64,000 nt of DNA from Paracandidimonas soli (GCF_004342005.1 NZ_SMBX01000012.1:1-64000); one strand, 5' to 3'. Numbered from the stretch's first letter, positions 1-9,267 are shown. Notes: generated by a model not told the origin, from the sequence alone. A program made the numbers and translations.

Positions 1-97
1 AGGCGGAGGAACTCTATCACCGTACTCACCCCGCCGCCGTGCCGATGAACGCTGTACTTTAACCAAACAGCCTCCGCGATTCCCGGGGCGATTCACA

Positions 98-748
98 CTG
101 CCCATCCTGTATTCATTCCGCCGCTGCCCCTATGCCATGCGGGCGCGTCTTGCGATCTTTTCATCGGGCGTCCCGTGCGAGTTGCGCGAGGTCGTCCTGC
201 GCAGCAAGCCGGCGGCCATGCTGGAGGCTTCGCCCAAAGGCACGGTTCCCGTTCTGGTGCTGCCTGGCGGGCGGGTGATAGACGAAAGCCTGGACATCAT
301 GCGCTGGGCGCTGGGCTGCGCGGATCCGGAAGGCTGGCTGGCGCCGCAGGGCGTACCGCTGGAGGAAATGCAGCGCCTGACCGCGCAGAACGACGGCGAA
401 TTCAAACGGCGTCTGGACCGCTATAAATACCCGCAACGCTTCGGTCTTGAGGCGGGAGAAACGGACAGGGACGCGGCCGTCCGATGGCTGGGGCAGCTGG
501 ATCGCGCATTGAGGGAAAGCGCCTTCCTGTCCGGCGGTAGGCCGGTATTGGCGGACATGGCCATCCTGCCGTTCATCCGCCAGTTCGCGCATGTCGACCT
601 GGAATGGTTCCGGCAACAGTCATGGCCGGGCCTGCAACGGTGGCTGGACTGGTTCCTGGACAGCCGGATATTCGCCGGATGCATGGAGAAATACGCGGCA
701 TGGCAGCCTGGTTCGGAGCCGGTGGTGTTTCCCGCGCAGCAGGCCTGA
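98..748 (+). CDS. Glutathione S-transferase family protein, non-ATG start likely
   Basis: A cytosolic GST-fold protein that would conjugate or reduce small electrophiles with glutathione. The first ATG in frame is at 137, but the frame is open upstream and encodes LPILYSFRRCPYAMRARLAI, which is the first strand and helix of the GST thioredoxin fold with its CPYA active-site region. A start at 137 would remove this. No in-frame ATG, GTG or TTG exists between the left edge and 137. CTG at 98 lies 8-10 bases after a GGGG run and gives the usual family N-terminus and 216 residues. The C-terminal all-helical domain follows (about residues 90-210). Family call is firm, start is inferred, and the substrate is unknown. 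Confidence 0.8.
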   Translation: MPILYSFRRCPYAMRARLAIFSSGVPCELREVVLRSKPAAMLEASPKGTVPVLVLPGGRVIDESLDIMRWALGCADPEGWLAPQGVPLEEMQRLTAQNDGEFKRRLDRYKYPQRFGLEAGETDRDAAVRWLGQLDRALRESAFLSGGRPVLADMAILPFIRQFAHVDLEWFRQQSWPGLQRWLDWFLDSRIFAGCMEKYAAWQPGSEPVVFPAQQA

Positions 749-836
749 GGCTCTGGACTGCACGAATGATGTTGAACGAGAGGTTTTCTGCCAGACGGCG
801 GCGTCCGCGCCATCAGGCTTCCATACGCTGTTCGCC

Positions 837-1094
837 ATGGCGAATACCTGCCCCGGCGGTCCTGTGTCCTACATGAGTATCGAGTCCTCCGTGAAGGACA
901 TGTTTTCCTCCCGGCGCGTACGCGGCGCCGCCAGGGACGTATTCGGCTATAGCCTGCTGCCGTGCAGCCACATGCATCGCGGTGTATGGGAAATAAGCCC
1001 GCAGCAGACCCTCGTGGCTCACTATGTGGCGGACAAGGTGGAGCTGCGGGTATATGACGGGCCCGCCGGCGTCGTGGAGCACTGCCGGCGCTGA
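837..1094 (+). CDS. Small hypothetical protein (doubtful)
   Basis: An 85-residue frame that I do not recognise. It fills the gap between the GST gene and the convergent ABC ATPase gene. The second half has a protein-like composition (GVWEISPQQTLVAHYVADKV). No clear ribosome binding site precedes ATG 837 or the internal ATG at 873. An opposing frame of 95 residues over the same bases looks less protein-like. It could equally be non-coding. Confidence 0.3.
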   Translation: MANTCPGGPVSYMSIESSVKDMFSSRRVRGAARDVFGYSLLPCSHMHRGVWEISPQQTLVAHYVADKVELRVYDGPAGVVEHCRR

Positions 1095-1106
1095 GCGCAT
1101 CCCTTC

Positions 1107-2093
1107 TCAGGCAGGCGCGGCCTCTTCGCTCGATGCCGTCAGCGGAAAGAGACAGGCGCTGACATGATCCGGCGTAGCTCCCGCCTCGAGAGCGGGCTTC
1201 CTGACCGCGCATTCGGGCCGCGCGACGGGGCAGCGGGGATGGAAGGTGCAGCCCGACGGCATGTTCATGGCATTGGGGAAATTGCCGCGCAGGCCGAGGT
1301 CCGGCACGCCATGGTCATCGTCGGGAGTGAATACCGCATCGCGCAGGACCGCCGTATAGGGATGCCGGGCATGCGTGAAGACATCGTGCGTTTTGCCGGC
1401 CTCGACGACATGACCCAGGTACATCACCATCATGCGGTCCGCCATGTGCTGGATGACGGACAGATTGTGCGAGATGAACAGCATGGCGATGCCGTGTTCC
1501 GCCCGCAGGTCCAGCAGCAGGTTCAGGATCTGCGCCTGGACTGAGACGTCGAGGGCGGAAGTGGGTTCGTCGCAGATGACGAGCTTGGGATCGGAGATCA
1601 GCGCCCGGGCGATGGCCACGCGCTGCCGCTGTCCGCCGGACAACTGGCCGGGGTTGGCGGCCAGCGCCCGGCGCGGCAGCCCAACTTGGTCCGCCATGGT
1701 GGCGACGCGCTTCTGGCGTTCCTGGCGCGTTCCGATATTGTGGATATGCAGCGGCAGGGCGATCAGGTCCTGCACCGACATTGAGGGATTGAGCGAGCCG
1801 AAGGGATCCTGGAATACCGGCTGGATGGCCAGGGAGCGCTCCTTGCGGGCGTAGTGCGAAATGGGCTTGCCGTCCAGATGGACTTCGCCCGATGTGGGGG
1901 TTTCCAGCCCCAGCAGAATACGGGCGAGCGTGCTCTTGCCGCAGCCCGATTCGCCGACCACGCCCAGGATTTCTCCCGGATTGATGGACAGGGAAACATC
2001 GTTGAGCGCGTTCAGCGGCGTGCTGCGCCCCAGGAGTCCTCGCCGGATCTGATACACGTGGCGGAGATTGCGTGCTTCGAGAATCGGTGTCAT
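1107..2093 (-). CDS. Peptide ABC transporter ATP-binding protein (DppF/OppF type)
   Basis: One of the two ATPases of a dipeptide/oligopeptide importer, working at the inner face of the membrane. In 328 residues it shows Walker A GESGCGKST (47-55), the signature LSGGQRQRVAIARAL (from 151), Walker B LVICDEP (171-177) and the H-loop histidine (209). The C-terminus has the oligopeptide-transporter cysteine motif (HPRCPVARPEC). The start ATG at 2093 overlaps the stop of the other ATPase by 4 bases (ATGA), so the two are translationally coupled. It is the last gene of a seven-gene minus-strand run that begins with two peptidases. Confidence 0.93.
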   Translation of the reverse strand: MTPILEARNLRHVYQIRRGLLGRSTPLNALNDVSLSINPGEILGVVGESGCGKSTLARILLGLETPTSGEVHLDGKPISHYARKERSLAIQPVFQDPFGSLNPSMSVQDLIALPLHIHNIGTRQERQKRVATMADQVGLPRRALAANPGQLSGGQRQRVAIARALISDPKLVICDEPTSALDVSVQAQILNLLLDLRAEHGIAMLFISHNLSVIQHMADRMMVMYLGHVVEAGKTHDVFTHARHPYTAVLRDAVFTPDDDHGVPDLGLRGNFPNAMNMPSGCTFHPRCPVARPECAVRKPALEAGATPDHVSACLFPLTASSEEAAPA

Positions 2094-3079
2094 TGGCTTT
2101 GCGCCTCCTGCGCCGGAAGCGGAAGATGGCAGGATACCTGCTGTCCCGAGGGCAACTGGCGGATGGGCGGGGGCTCGGTGAAACAGGCCTCCATGCGCAG
2201 GGCGCAGCGCGACAGGAACGGACAGCGCGCGTCCGCCTGGTGGAAGGCGGGCACGTTGCCGGGTATGCTTGCCAGCCTCGCCGTCCCGGGCTTGTCGCCC
2301 TGCGGCTTGGGAACCGAGGCGATCAGCCCCTTGGTATAGGGATGGATGGGAGTGCGCAGGACGGATTGCCGCGGTCCGCGCTCGACGATGCGGCCCGCGT
2401 ACATGACCGCGACCTGGTCCGCGATGCGCGCGACTACGCCCAGATCGTGCGTGATGAAGATCATGCCCATGTTGCGGGATACCTGCGCCTCCTTGAGGAT
2501 GTGCAGTATCTGCGCCTGCGTGGTGACATCCAGCGCGGTGGTGGGCTCGTCGCAGATGATCATTTCGGGTTCGCACATCAGCGCCATGGCGATGAGGACG
2601 CGCTGGCGCAGTCCGCCGGACAGCTGGTGCGGATATTGCCGCATGCGCAGCGCGGCGTTCGTCAGCCCGACGCTTTCCAGCATCTCTATGGCGCGCGCCT
2701 GCGCGGCGCCTGCGCTTGCGCCGGTGTGCCGCCGATATACCGCGCGCAACTGGTCGCCGATGGTGAAAACCGGGTTGAGCGCGGTCATGGGCTCCTGGAA
2801 GATCATGGAAATTCGGCGGCCGCGTATGCCGGAGAGCTTTTTCTCGGACAGACTGGCCAGATCCAGGTCGCCCAGCCGCAGTTCGGACGCTGCCAGCTTC
2901 GCGCCGCGCGGCAGTAACTGCATCAGCGCAAGCGCGGTCATCGATTTGCCGCAGCCTGATTCTCCCACGAGACAGAGCGTTTCTCCGGCGGCCACGTCCA
3001 GGTCGATGCCGCGCACGGCGTGAAGGCGCTGGCCCTGGTCGGGCAGCGTGACATTGAGATCGCGTACCTGTAACAGCAT
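2090..3079 (-). CDS. Peptide ABC transporter ATP-binding protein (DppD/OppD type)
   Basis: Partner ATPase of the peptide importer, 329 residues. Walker A is GESGCGKSM (39-47), the signature is LSGGLRQRV (153-161) and Walker B is MIICDEP. The C-terminal oligopeptide motif with cysteines is present (ARCPFLSRCALR). The start is shared with the upstream permease stop as TGATG (1-base overlap), and its stop overlaps the next ATPase start. The two ATPases are clearly paralogous but differ after the signature (GLRQRVLIAMAL against GQRQRVAIARAL), as is usual for D/F pairs. Confidence 0.93.
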   Translation of the reverse strand: MLLQVRDLNVTLPDQGQRLHAVRGIDLDVAAGETLCLVGESGCGKSMTALALMQLLPRGAKLAASELRLGDLDLASLSEKKLSGIRGRRISMIFQEPMTALNPVFTIGDQLRAVYRRHTGASAGAAQARAIEMLESVGLTNAALRMRQYPHQLSGGLRQRVLIAMALMCEPEMIICDEPTTALDVTTQAQILHILKEAQVSRNMGMIFITHDLGVVARIADQVAVMYAGRIVERGPRQSVLRTPIHPYTKGLIASVPKPQGDKPGTARLASIPGNVPAFHQADARCPFLSRCALRMEACFTEPPPIRQLPSGQQVSCHLPLPAQEAQSQ

Positions 3080-3984
3080 CAGCCGCGCCCTCCGGATGTC
3101 AGGTCGCGCATGGCATCCCCCATGAGATTGATGGCCAGCGCCAGGACGAAGAGACAGGCGCCCGGCAGCACGATGAGCCAGGGGCTGAAGAACATGGAGG
3201 TCTTCGCTTCCGACAGCATGAGCCCCCAGGACGGCAGCGGCGCCTGCACGCCGAGCCCGAGGAAGGACAGGGCAGCCTCGAGCAGTACCGCCTGCGCCAT
3301 TTCCACTGTCGCCACCACCATCAGCGGAGCACGGATATTGGGCAGGATTTCGCGAAACAGGATATGAGGCAGGGAAGCGCCCATCACCTGTGCGGCGGTG
3401 ACGTAGTCGCGCGCACAGGCCTGCTGGGTGGCGACCCGGGTCACCACGGCGAACTGGTCCCACAGCAGCAGGCCCAGCACGATGATGACCACCGTGAGCG
3501 ACGGGCCCACGATCGCGACGACGGCCAGCGCGATCAGGATGATGGGCATGGAAAGGCGCGTGGTGATGATGGTGGAGATAGCCGTATCGATCCAGCCTCC
3601 GTAGTAGCCGGCCAGCAGTCCGAGGGTGACGCCGATGATCGCCGACATGAGCGTCGCCCCGATGGCGATCATCATGGAGATGCGCGCTCCATAGATCAGA
3701 CGGCTGAGATAGTCGCGGCCCAGCTGGTCTGTGCCCAGCAGGTGCTGCGCCACGGTATTGTCGTGCCAGAAGGGCGGCTTGAGCCGCATGGCGACATTCT
3801 GGAGATAAGGATCGTGGGACGCGAGCAGGGGGGCGAAAATGGCGATCAGCAGCAGCGCGACCAGGATGGCGGCGGAGAACAGGAACGTGCGGTGCCTGGC
3901 TGCCTTGCGCCAGAAGCCCAGGCGACGGACCAGCGTTTCTTCTTCGAGGCGCCCGGCGATGGGAGGAGTGGCCTGGCGTGTCAT
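3079..3984 (-). CDS. Peptide ABC transporter permease (DppC/OppC type)
   Basis: Inner-membrane permease of 301 residues. A cytoplasmic N-terminus leads into a hydrophobic segment (about residues 30-55), then the DppC-specific periplasmic stretch ending in HLLGTDQLGRDYLSRLIYGA. The binding-protein-dependent permease domain follows with five more membrane segments and the EAA loop (about AAQVMGASLPHILFREILP) that docks to the ATPases. It overlaps the upstream permease gene by 4 bases. Substrate class is inferred from the family and the adjacent peptidases. Confidence 0.92.
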   Translation of the reverse strand: MTRQATPPIAGRLEEETLVRRLGFWRKAARHRTFLFSAAILVALLLIAIFAPLLASHDPYLQNVAMRLKPPFWHDNTVAQHLLGTDQLGRDYLSRLIYGARISMMIAIGATLMSAIIGVTLGLLAGYYGGWIDTAISTIITTRLSMPIILIALAVVAIVGPSLTVVIIVLGLLLWDQFAVVTRVATQQACARDYVTAAQVMGASLPHILFREILPNIRAPLMVVATVEMAQAVLLEAALSFLGLGVQAPLPSWGLMLSEAKTSMFFSPWLIVLPGACLFVLALAINLMGDAMRDLTSGGRG

Positions 3985-4904
3985 GAGCGGCTGCCTCGCA
4001 GTCTTGGATCCATCAGGCCGTTAAGAAGGTCGGCGAGCAGCGTCAGTACGATATACACCATGGAAATCAGTAGGACGATGGCCTGGATGACCGGCATGTC
4101 GGATCGCGACATGGATTGCCAGGCGAGATAGCCCACGCCGTTCAGCGCGAAAATGGATTCGACGACGATGGAGCCGCCCAGCATGAAGCCGAGCTGCACG
4201 GCGGCCAGCGAGATGACCGGCAGCACGGCGTTCTTCAATGCGTACTTGAACGTCAGTTGCAGCGGGCGTATGCCCATGGCGCGCGCGGTGCGGATATAGT
4301 CGGATGACAGCACGTCCATCATCCCCGCGCGGATCAGGCGCATCAGCGGCGGCATGGCGAACGTTCCCAGCGTGATGGCGGGAAGGACGAAGTGCGCGAG
4401 CGTGCTGGAGCCGGAAATGGGCAGCCAGCGCAGCTGCACGCCGAAGACGATGATCAGCAGCAGGCCGGCCCAGAAGTTCGGAATGGCCTGGCCGGCCACC
4501 GCGAGAGTCTGGGCGAAGCGATCGATGATCGTGTTGGGGCGCAGGGCGGCGGCGCAGCCGAGCGGCAGGGCGATGGCCAGCGCGAGCAGCATCGATAGTA
4601 CTGCGAGCAGGGCGGTTACGGGCAGGCGCTCCACGATCATTTCCAGCGCCGGTCTCCGGGCAAGGTAGGAGGTGCCGAAATCGCCCTGCAGGAGATTGCC
4701 GATGTATTCGACGTAGCGCACCGGCAGCGGACGGTCGAAGCCATAGGTCTTGCGGATGAGCTCCAGGTCGGCATCCGTCGCCTGCGGGCCGGCAATGCCC
4801 ACGGCTGGGTCGGAGGCGACGTTGCTCAATATGAAGCAAATGATCGAAACGACGATCATTACCACGATGGCCATCGTCGCCCGTCTCAGTAGATAGGTCA
4901 GCAT
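3981..4904 (-). CDS. Peptide ABC transporter permease (DppB/OppB type)
   Basis: First permease of the importer, 307 residues, starting MLTYLLRRATMAIVVMIVVS as DppB proteins do, with six predicted membrane segments. The EAA loop is RTARAMGIRPLQLTFKYALKN. It follows the binding-protein gene after a 91-base gap that contains an 11-bp inverted repeat. Its stop overlaps the next permease start by 4 bases. Confidence 0.92.
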   Translation of the reverse strand: MLTYLLRRATMAIVVMIVVSIICFILSNVASDPAVGIAGPQATDADLELIRKTYGFDRPLPVRYVEYIGNLLQGDFGTSYLARRPALEMIVERLPVTALLAVLSMLLALAIALPLGCAAALRPNTIIDRFAQTLAVAGQAIPNFWAGLLLIIVFGVQLRWLPISGSSTLAHFVLPAITLGTFAMPPLMRLIRAGMMDVLSSDYIRTARAMGIRPLQLTFKYALKNAVLPVISLAAVQLGFMLGGSIVVESIFALNGVGYLAWQSMSRSDMPVIQAIVLLISMVYIVLTLLADLLNGLMDPRLRGSRS

Positions 4905-4952
4905 GTATCTTGCCGTTTATGAAAAGCAAAAGCCCGCGATGCAGGCGACGCC

Positions 4953-4985
4953 GGCCAGCCCGCGCGCCGGAGCGGCGGGCTGGCC
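4953..4985. promoter_or_regulatory. Intercistronic stem-loop between binding protein and permease genes
   Basis: A perfect 11-bp inverted repeat: GGCCAGCCCGC at 4953-4963 pairs with GCGGGCTGGCC at 4975-4985, with an 11-base loop. No T-run follows on the minus strand, so it is not a simple terminator. At this place in ABC operons such hairpins often protect or partly terminate the message so that more binding protein than permease is made. That role is an inference. Confidence 0.55.
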
Positions 4986-4995
4986 CTGGCTGGGC

Positions 4996-6528
4996 CTATT
5001 TCCAGCTGGCGTCGTAGAAGCGCGGCAGTTCGTCCAGCGTGGGCTTGAAGTCCAGGGTGTTGGTGTAGGCGTATCCCATCACGATCGTGTGCATGGGCAC
5101 CCAGTAGGCCTGCTTGGTGATGAGACCGATCGCTTCGGAATACTTTTTCTTGCGTTCGTCGGGATCCATCACCGACGAGGCCGCCTTGACCAGCTCGATC
5201 ACCTTCTCGTCCCGAGCGCCGTCGTTGTTCGAGCCGTCGAACATATTGCCCATGGAAGCTGAGCTGTCGGCCAGCGAGAACGAGCCCCAGTCGCCGTACC
5301 AGAGCGGCATCTTGCCTTCGCGCCAGCTGGAGAAGGAAGGGCTTGCCTGGCGCATTTCCAGCTCGGCCTTGATGCCGACGGCGGCCAGGTAGGACTGCAC
5401 CGCTTCGGCGCGGGCGCGGTCCCGGTAGCTGCCCAGGGTGGTCGAGAACCCGTTCGCGTAGCCGGCTTCCGCCAGCAGTGCCTTGGCCTTCTCGGGGTTG
5501 TAGTCGTAGACCACGGCGGCGGACTGGTCGCAGCCGAACTGTACCGGGTGGCACGGCGCGTTGATGATTTCGCCGTCGCCGCCGACCAGGTTCTCCACGA
5601 TGGTCTTGCGGTCGATGGCGTGATTGATGGCCTGGCGCACGCGGACGTCCTTGAGAGGCGTATCGCCAGTGCGGCCCGCCGCGTCCAGCGCGACCATAGA
5701 GATGCGCATGGTCGATGCCAGCGCGACATCCAGCGTCGGCACGGCTTTGAGCTGCTCTACCTGATCGGAGGGAACGTTCCACACCCAGTCCACGCCGCCG
5801 CCGATGACTTCGGCGATGCGAGTGGCGGTATCTGGGATGATGCGCCAGTTGACGGTGGTGATGGAAGGCGTGCGCTTGGCTCCGCCCTTGTAATAGCCTT
5901 CGTAGGCGACCAGCTTCACGATGCCGTCGCTGTTGGATTCCACCTTGTAGGGGCCGGCGCCGATGGGCTTCTGGCCGAATGCCTTCGCGCCGACCGACTG
6001 GAAGTAGTCGGACGGGTAGATCGGCAGTGAGCCGGCGACGAATTCGAGCGCCGCGGGGGCGGCCGCCTTTGCGATGACGCGCACCGTATGGTCGTCCACG
6101 ACTTCGGCGTGGTCTATCCACGAGACGGTGACCTGCGAGCGTGCGCCGTTCTCCGGCTTGGCCCAGTAGTTGTAGGTGAAGGCTACGTCTTCGGCGGTCA
6201 GAGGCGAGCCGTCATGGAAGGTGACGCCTTCGCGCAGCTTGAATTCCAGCGTCTTGTCGTCGATGCGCTTCCATGAGGTTGCCAGCAGCGGCTCGTACTC
6301 GAAGGTCTTGGGATTGCGGTAGATCAGCATGTCGTAGATGTGCATGGTGATCACGACGCCGTCGCGGGAAGTGTTGATGTAGCCGTCCAGCGTGGGGAAG
6401 TCTTCCCCCATGCCTATGGTGATGGACTTGTCCGCCGGGCCGGCGACGGCAGCCGGAACGGACAGTAGCGAGGCGGCTGACAGGGCGGCGCAAAGGCCGA
6501 GCATGCGGGGGATATGATGGAGTTTCAT
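4996..6528 (-). CDS. Periplasmic peptide-binding protein of ABC transporter (SBP family 5)
   Basis: A DppA/OppA-type solute receptor of 510 residues. A Sec signal peptide (basic KLHHIPR, hydrophobic core, AVA-G cleavage near residue 29) is followed by the family 5 fold. This includes the YEPLLATSWKRIDD region and LREGVTFHDGSPLTAEDVAFTY at about residues 97-118. It captures peptides or peptide-like substrates in the periplasm for the permease genes downstream. It sits 14 bases after the M81 peptidase gene, suggesting that the same compound is imported and cleaved. Confidence 0.93.
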   Translation of the reverse strand: MKLHHIPRMLGLCAALSAASLLSVPAAVAGPADKSITIGMGEDFPTLDGYINTSRDGVVITMHIYDMLIYRNPKTFEYEPLLATSWKRIDDKTLEFKLREGVTFHDGSPLTAEDVAFTYNYWAKPENGARSQVTVSWIDHAEVVDDHTVRVIAKAAAPAALEFVAGSLPIYPSDYFQSVGAKAFGQKPIGAGPYKVESNSDGIVKLVAYEGYYKGGAKRTPSITTVNWRIIPDTATRIAEVIGGGVDWVWNVPSDQVEQLKAVPTLDVALASTMRISMVALDAAGRTGDTPLKDVRVRQAINHAIDRKTIVENLVGGDGEIINAPCHPVQFGCDQSAAVVYDYNPEKAKALLAEAGYANGFSTTLGSYRDRARAEAVQSYLAAVGIKAELEMRQASPSFSSWREGKMPLWYGDWGSFSLADSSASMGNMFDGSNNDGARDEKVIELVKAASSVMDPDERKKKYSEAIGLITKQAYWVPMHTIVMGYAYTNTLDFKPTLDELPRFYDASWK

Positions 6529-6542
6529 AAGCTATGTGACCT

Positions 6543-8042
6543 CTAGGCTTGAAGTGAATCAGTGCGCGCGGGCTTGCGCAACGCGCGGCGGTACGGAAGG
6601 CGGAGCAGGTCGGCTTCGACGGCGCCGGGCGCGATGGCCGGCAGGATGGCGCGTGCCATCTGCTGGTAGGCGCCGCGGAAATGCACCGAGCTTTTGACGA
6701 CCAGTATCGGTAATGCTTCGGGAGCGAGTCCCAGGTGCAGCAGGAGGCCCGGCTCGGATGCCTGCATTTTGCGAGGAGCCACGATGACTTTTACTCCATC
6801 GCGCTCGAGAAGGGCGACGGGGCCCAGAGCGATAGGGTTGCCTTTGTACATGGGGCCGATGCCGGTAAAGCTGCCGCTGCCGAGCTTCAGTATGCGCCAT
6901 GGCCCTTCGACGGGAGCGCCGTATTGCGCCGACTGTCCCGCGCCGATAGCCAGGTCCAGCAACGCGCCTTCGCCGGCCGCGTGCGCGGCCTCCGAGGCCT
7001 GGGCGTCGGCGATATGGACCAGTACCGCGCCTTTCGCGCCGCCGTCGAGCAGGGCGCGCAGCATGCCGGTGGTATCGCCGGTTCCGCCTCCGCCAGGGTT
7101 GTCCTGCGTATCGGCGATCACGACGGGGCCAGCGCCGCCGGCGGCGCAAAGCCGCATGGCTTGCGCCACCGCTTCGTGGGCCGAAAGAAGGCGGGTGGCG
7201 AATTGCGGTTCGGCGGCGATCCATTGCGCGAGCATGGCGTCGGCGGCGGCTTCCACGGCGGCTCCGTCATGGCCCTGCACGATGATGGAGGGTCCGGAAT
7301 CCGGGACGTCCGCCAGCGGAAAGCCGAAGAACTGGCTGACGCATTCGACTTTTTCTCCGTCCTCCATCTGCCGGGCGAATGCCAGCAGGCCGCGAGTCGG
7401 CTCGGAGAACGTGCATTGGTCATTGATCGATGCGAGATAAGGCACGGCCCGATAGGCCAGGACTGGCGCGGGTGTTCCGCTCAGCAGCGAGATCAGCCGG
7501 CGCATGACGCGTGCGCCTGTGTCCTTCAGGTCGATATGAGGGTAGGTGCGATAGCAATCGAGCAAAGTGCAGTCGCGCACCATGGATTCGGAAATATTGC
7601 CGTGCAGATCGAAGGACGCGGCAATGGGAAACGGCGCGGGCGCGATCCGGCGCAGCCGGGCGAGCAGCTCGCCTTCGGCATCCGGCAGGGAGGGCGTGGC
7701 CATCGCGCCATGCAGATCGAGATAGAGCGCATCGATGCCGGCATCGAGCGCGGCGCGAAAACGAGCGCAGATGTCGTCCGCAATGTCTTCGAACGCCGCA
7801 TCTTCGACCGGGCCGGACGGCAGGCCGATGCACCACAGCAGAGGTTCGATTTCGACCGATGCGGCGCTGGCCTCGGCCATGGCGCCGGCGGCGGGCGTGC
7901 CCGAGGCGGAAATGATGCGGGCCATCTCCGCGCCGGTACAGAAGGGCGGCCAGCCGCCTGGTCGGTCGAAGTCGCGGCGGGCGGCTACCGAGTCGGCGAA
8001 GCTGTTGGTTTCATGCTGGAAACCCGCTATTGCAATTTTCAA
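6543..8042 (-). CDS. M81 family metallopeptidase (MlrC-like)
   Basis: A 499-residue protein matching the MlrC/M81 family, named for the enzyme that completes degradation of the linearised cyclic peptide microcystin. Family marks are the N-terminal FQHETNSFAD, the central DLHGAM and DLHGNIS metal-site region and the later DNPGGGGTGDTTGM loop. There is no signal peptide, so it acts in the cytoplasm. It lies between an M20 peptidase gene and a peptide-transporter operon on the same strand. A general role in cleaving imported peptides or amides is likely; microcystin itself is not implied. Confidence 0.9.
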   Translation of the reverse strand: MKIAIAGFQHETNSFADSVAARRDFDRPGGWPPFCTGAEMARIISASGTPAAGAMAEASAASVEIEPLLWCIGLPSGPVEDAAFEDIADDICARFRAALDAGIDALYLDLHGAMATPSLPDAEGELLARLRRIAPAPFPIAASFDLHGNISESMVRDCTLLDCYRTYPHIDLKDTGARVMRRLISLLSGTPAPVLAYRAVPYLASINDQCTFSEPTRGLLAFARQMEDGEKVECVSQFFGFPLADVPDSGPSIIVQGHDGAAVEAAADAMLAQWIAAEPQFATRLLSAHEAVAQAMRLCAAGGAGPVVIADTQDNPGGGGTGDTTGMLRALLDGGAKGAVLVHIADAQASEAAHAAGEGALLDLAIGAGQSAQYGAPVEGPWRILKLGSGSFTGIGPMYKGNPIALGPVALLERDGVKVIVAPRKMQASEPGLLLHLGLAPEALPILVVKSSVHFRGAYQQMARAILPAIAPGAVEADLLRLPYRRALRKPARTDSLQA

Positions 8043-8079
8043 GGGGGCGTCTCCTGGTTTCGTCTACGGTTGCCGTGTT

Positions 8080-9267
8080 TCAGGCCGCGAGTTCCGTCTG
8101 CGCGATGGTCACCCAGTAGCGCACACCATCGGCGATGATCCTGTCGTTGAAGTCGTAGCGATCGGAGTGCAGCGCCGGCCCGTTGCCGGCGCCGAGGAAG
8201 AAGAAACAGCCATCGGACTTTTCAAGCATGTAGGCGAAGTCCTCGGCGCCGCCCACGGGCTGCATTTTGTCATTGACGCGAGCATCGCCGAAGCGCTCGC
8301 GCAGAGCGGCAAGAACCTTGTTGGTGCTTTTTTCCGGATTGTGCAGAGAAGGGAACAGGCGCTCGTACTTGACTTCCAGCGTGGTGCCGAATGCGTCGGC
8401 GGCCGCGCGCGCCACTTCGTTGAGCCTGCGTTCCAGCAGGTCGCGCGTTGCCGGCGCGAAGCTGCGCACCGTACCGCGTATGGTAACGCTGGAGGGAATC
8501 ACATTAGGCGCATCGTAGTTGCCGCCGCCGATGTGGCCGACGCTGATGACTCCCTGGTCGAACGGGGAAATATTGCGGCCGATGATGGCCTGCAGGTTCG
8601 TGACGAATTGCGCTGCCGCCATCGTCGGATCGATCGACATGTAGGCGCCGGATCCGCCATGGCCGCCTTGGCCGCCGAAGACGACGGTGAACGTATCTGC
8701 GGCGGCGAGCATGGCGCCTATGGTGACGTTGAATGAGCCTTCCGGCAGGTTGGGCTTGTTGTGCAGGCCGTAGACGGCGTCCATGGGAAAGCGCTCGAAC
8801 AGGCCGTCGCGCATCATGGCGGGTGCGCCGCCGAGTCCTTCTTCCGCAGGCTGGAAGATGAAATGAATGGTGCCCGAAAACACCGGGTTCTTCGCCAGCA
8901 CTTCCGCCGCGCCGAGCAGCATGGCCGTGTGGCCGTCGTGGCCGCAGCCGTGCATCATACAGGGGGTGCCGGAAGCGTAGGGCAGCCCGGTCGCCTCGTT
9001 CATGGCCAACGCGTCCATGTCGGCGCGAAAGCCGATGGCCCGTGTGCCGGAGCCGGAGCGCAGCGTGCCGACGACGCCGGTCGTGCCGATGTTTTCCGTG
9101 ACTTCGAGGCCCAGTTCGCGCAGCCGCTTGGCGACGATGCCGGCGGTACGCACTTCCTTGAAGCCGATTTCCGGGTGGCGGTGTATATCGTGGCGCGTTT
9201 CCGTCAACGTGGGAAGAATTTCGGACAGGTGCGTTTCGATTGCTTCGGGAAAAGGACGTAGTGACAT
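8080..9267 (-). CDS. M20 family amidohydrolase/aminoacylase
   Basis: A di-zinc amidohydrolase of the hippurate hydrolase/N-acyl-amino-acid group, 395 residues from ATG 9267. It shows HRHPEIGF (29-36), RADMDA (81-86), MHGCGHDGH (105-113) and QPAEEG (139-144), which hold the metal-site Cys, His and Glu residues. The frame is open further upstream, but that part has no family similarity. It cuts acyl or aminoacyl groups from amino acids in the cytoplasm. It heads the peptide-uptake run (M20, M81, binding protein, two permeases, two ATPases). Confidence 0.92.
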   Translation of the reverse strand: MSLRPFPEAIETHLSEILPTLTETRHDIHRHPEIGFKEVRTAGIVAKRLRELGLEVTENIGTTGVVGTLRSGSGTRAIGFRADMDALAMNEATGLPYASGTPCMMHGCGHDGHTAMLLGAAEVLAKNPVFSGTIHFIFQPAEEGLGGAPAMMRDGLFERFPMDAVYGLHNKPNLPEGSFNVTIGAMLAAADTFTVVFGGQGGHGGSGAYMSIDPTMAAAQFVTNLQAIIGRNISPFDQGVISVGHIGGGNYDAPNVIPSSVTIRGTVRSFAPATRDLLERRLNEVARAAADAFGTTLEVKYERLFPSLHNPEKSTNKVLAALRERFGDARVNDKMQPVGGAEDFAYMLEKSDGCFFFLGAGNGPALHSDRYDFNDRIIADGVRYWVTIAQTELAA

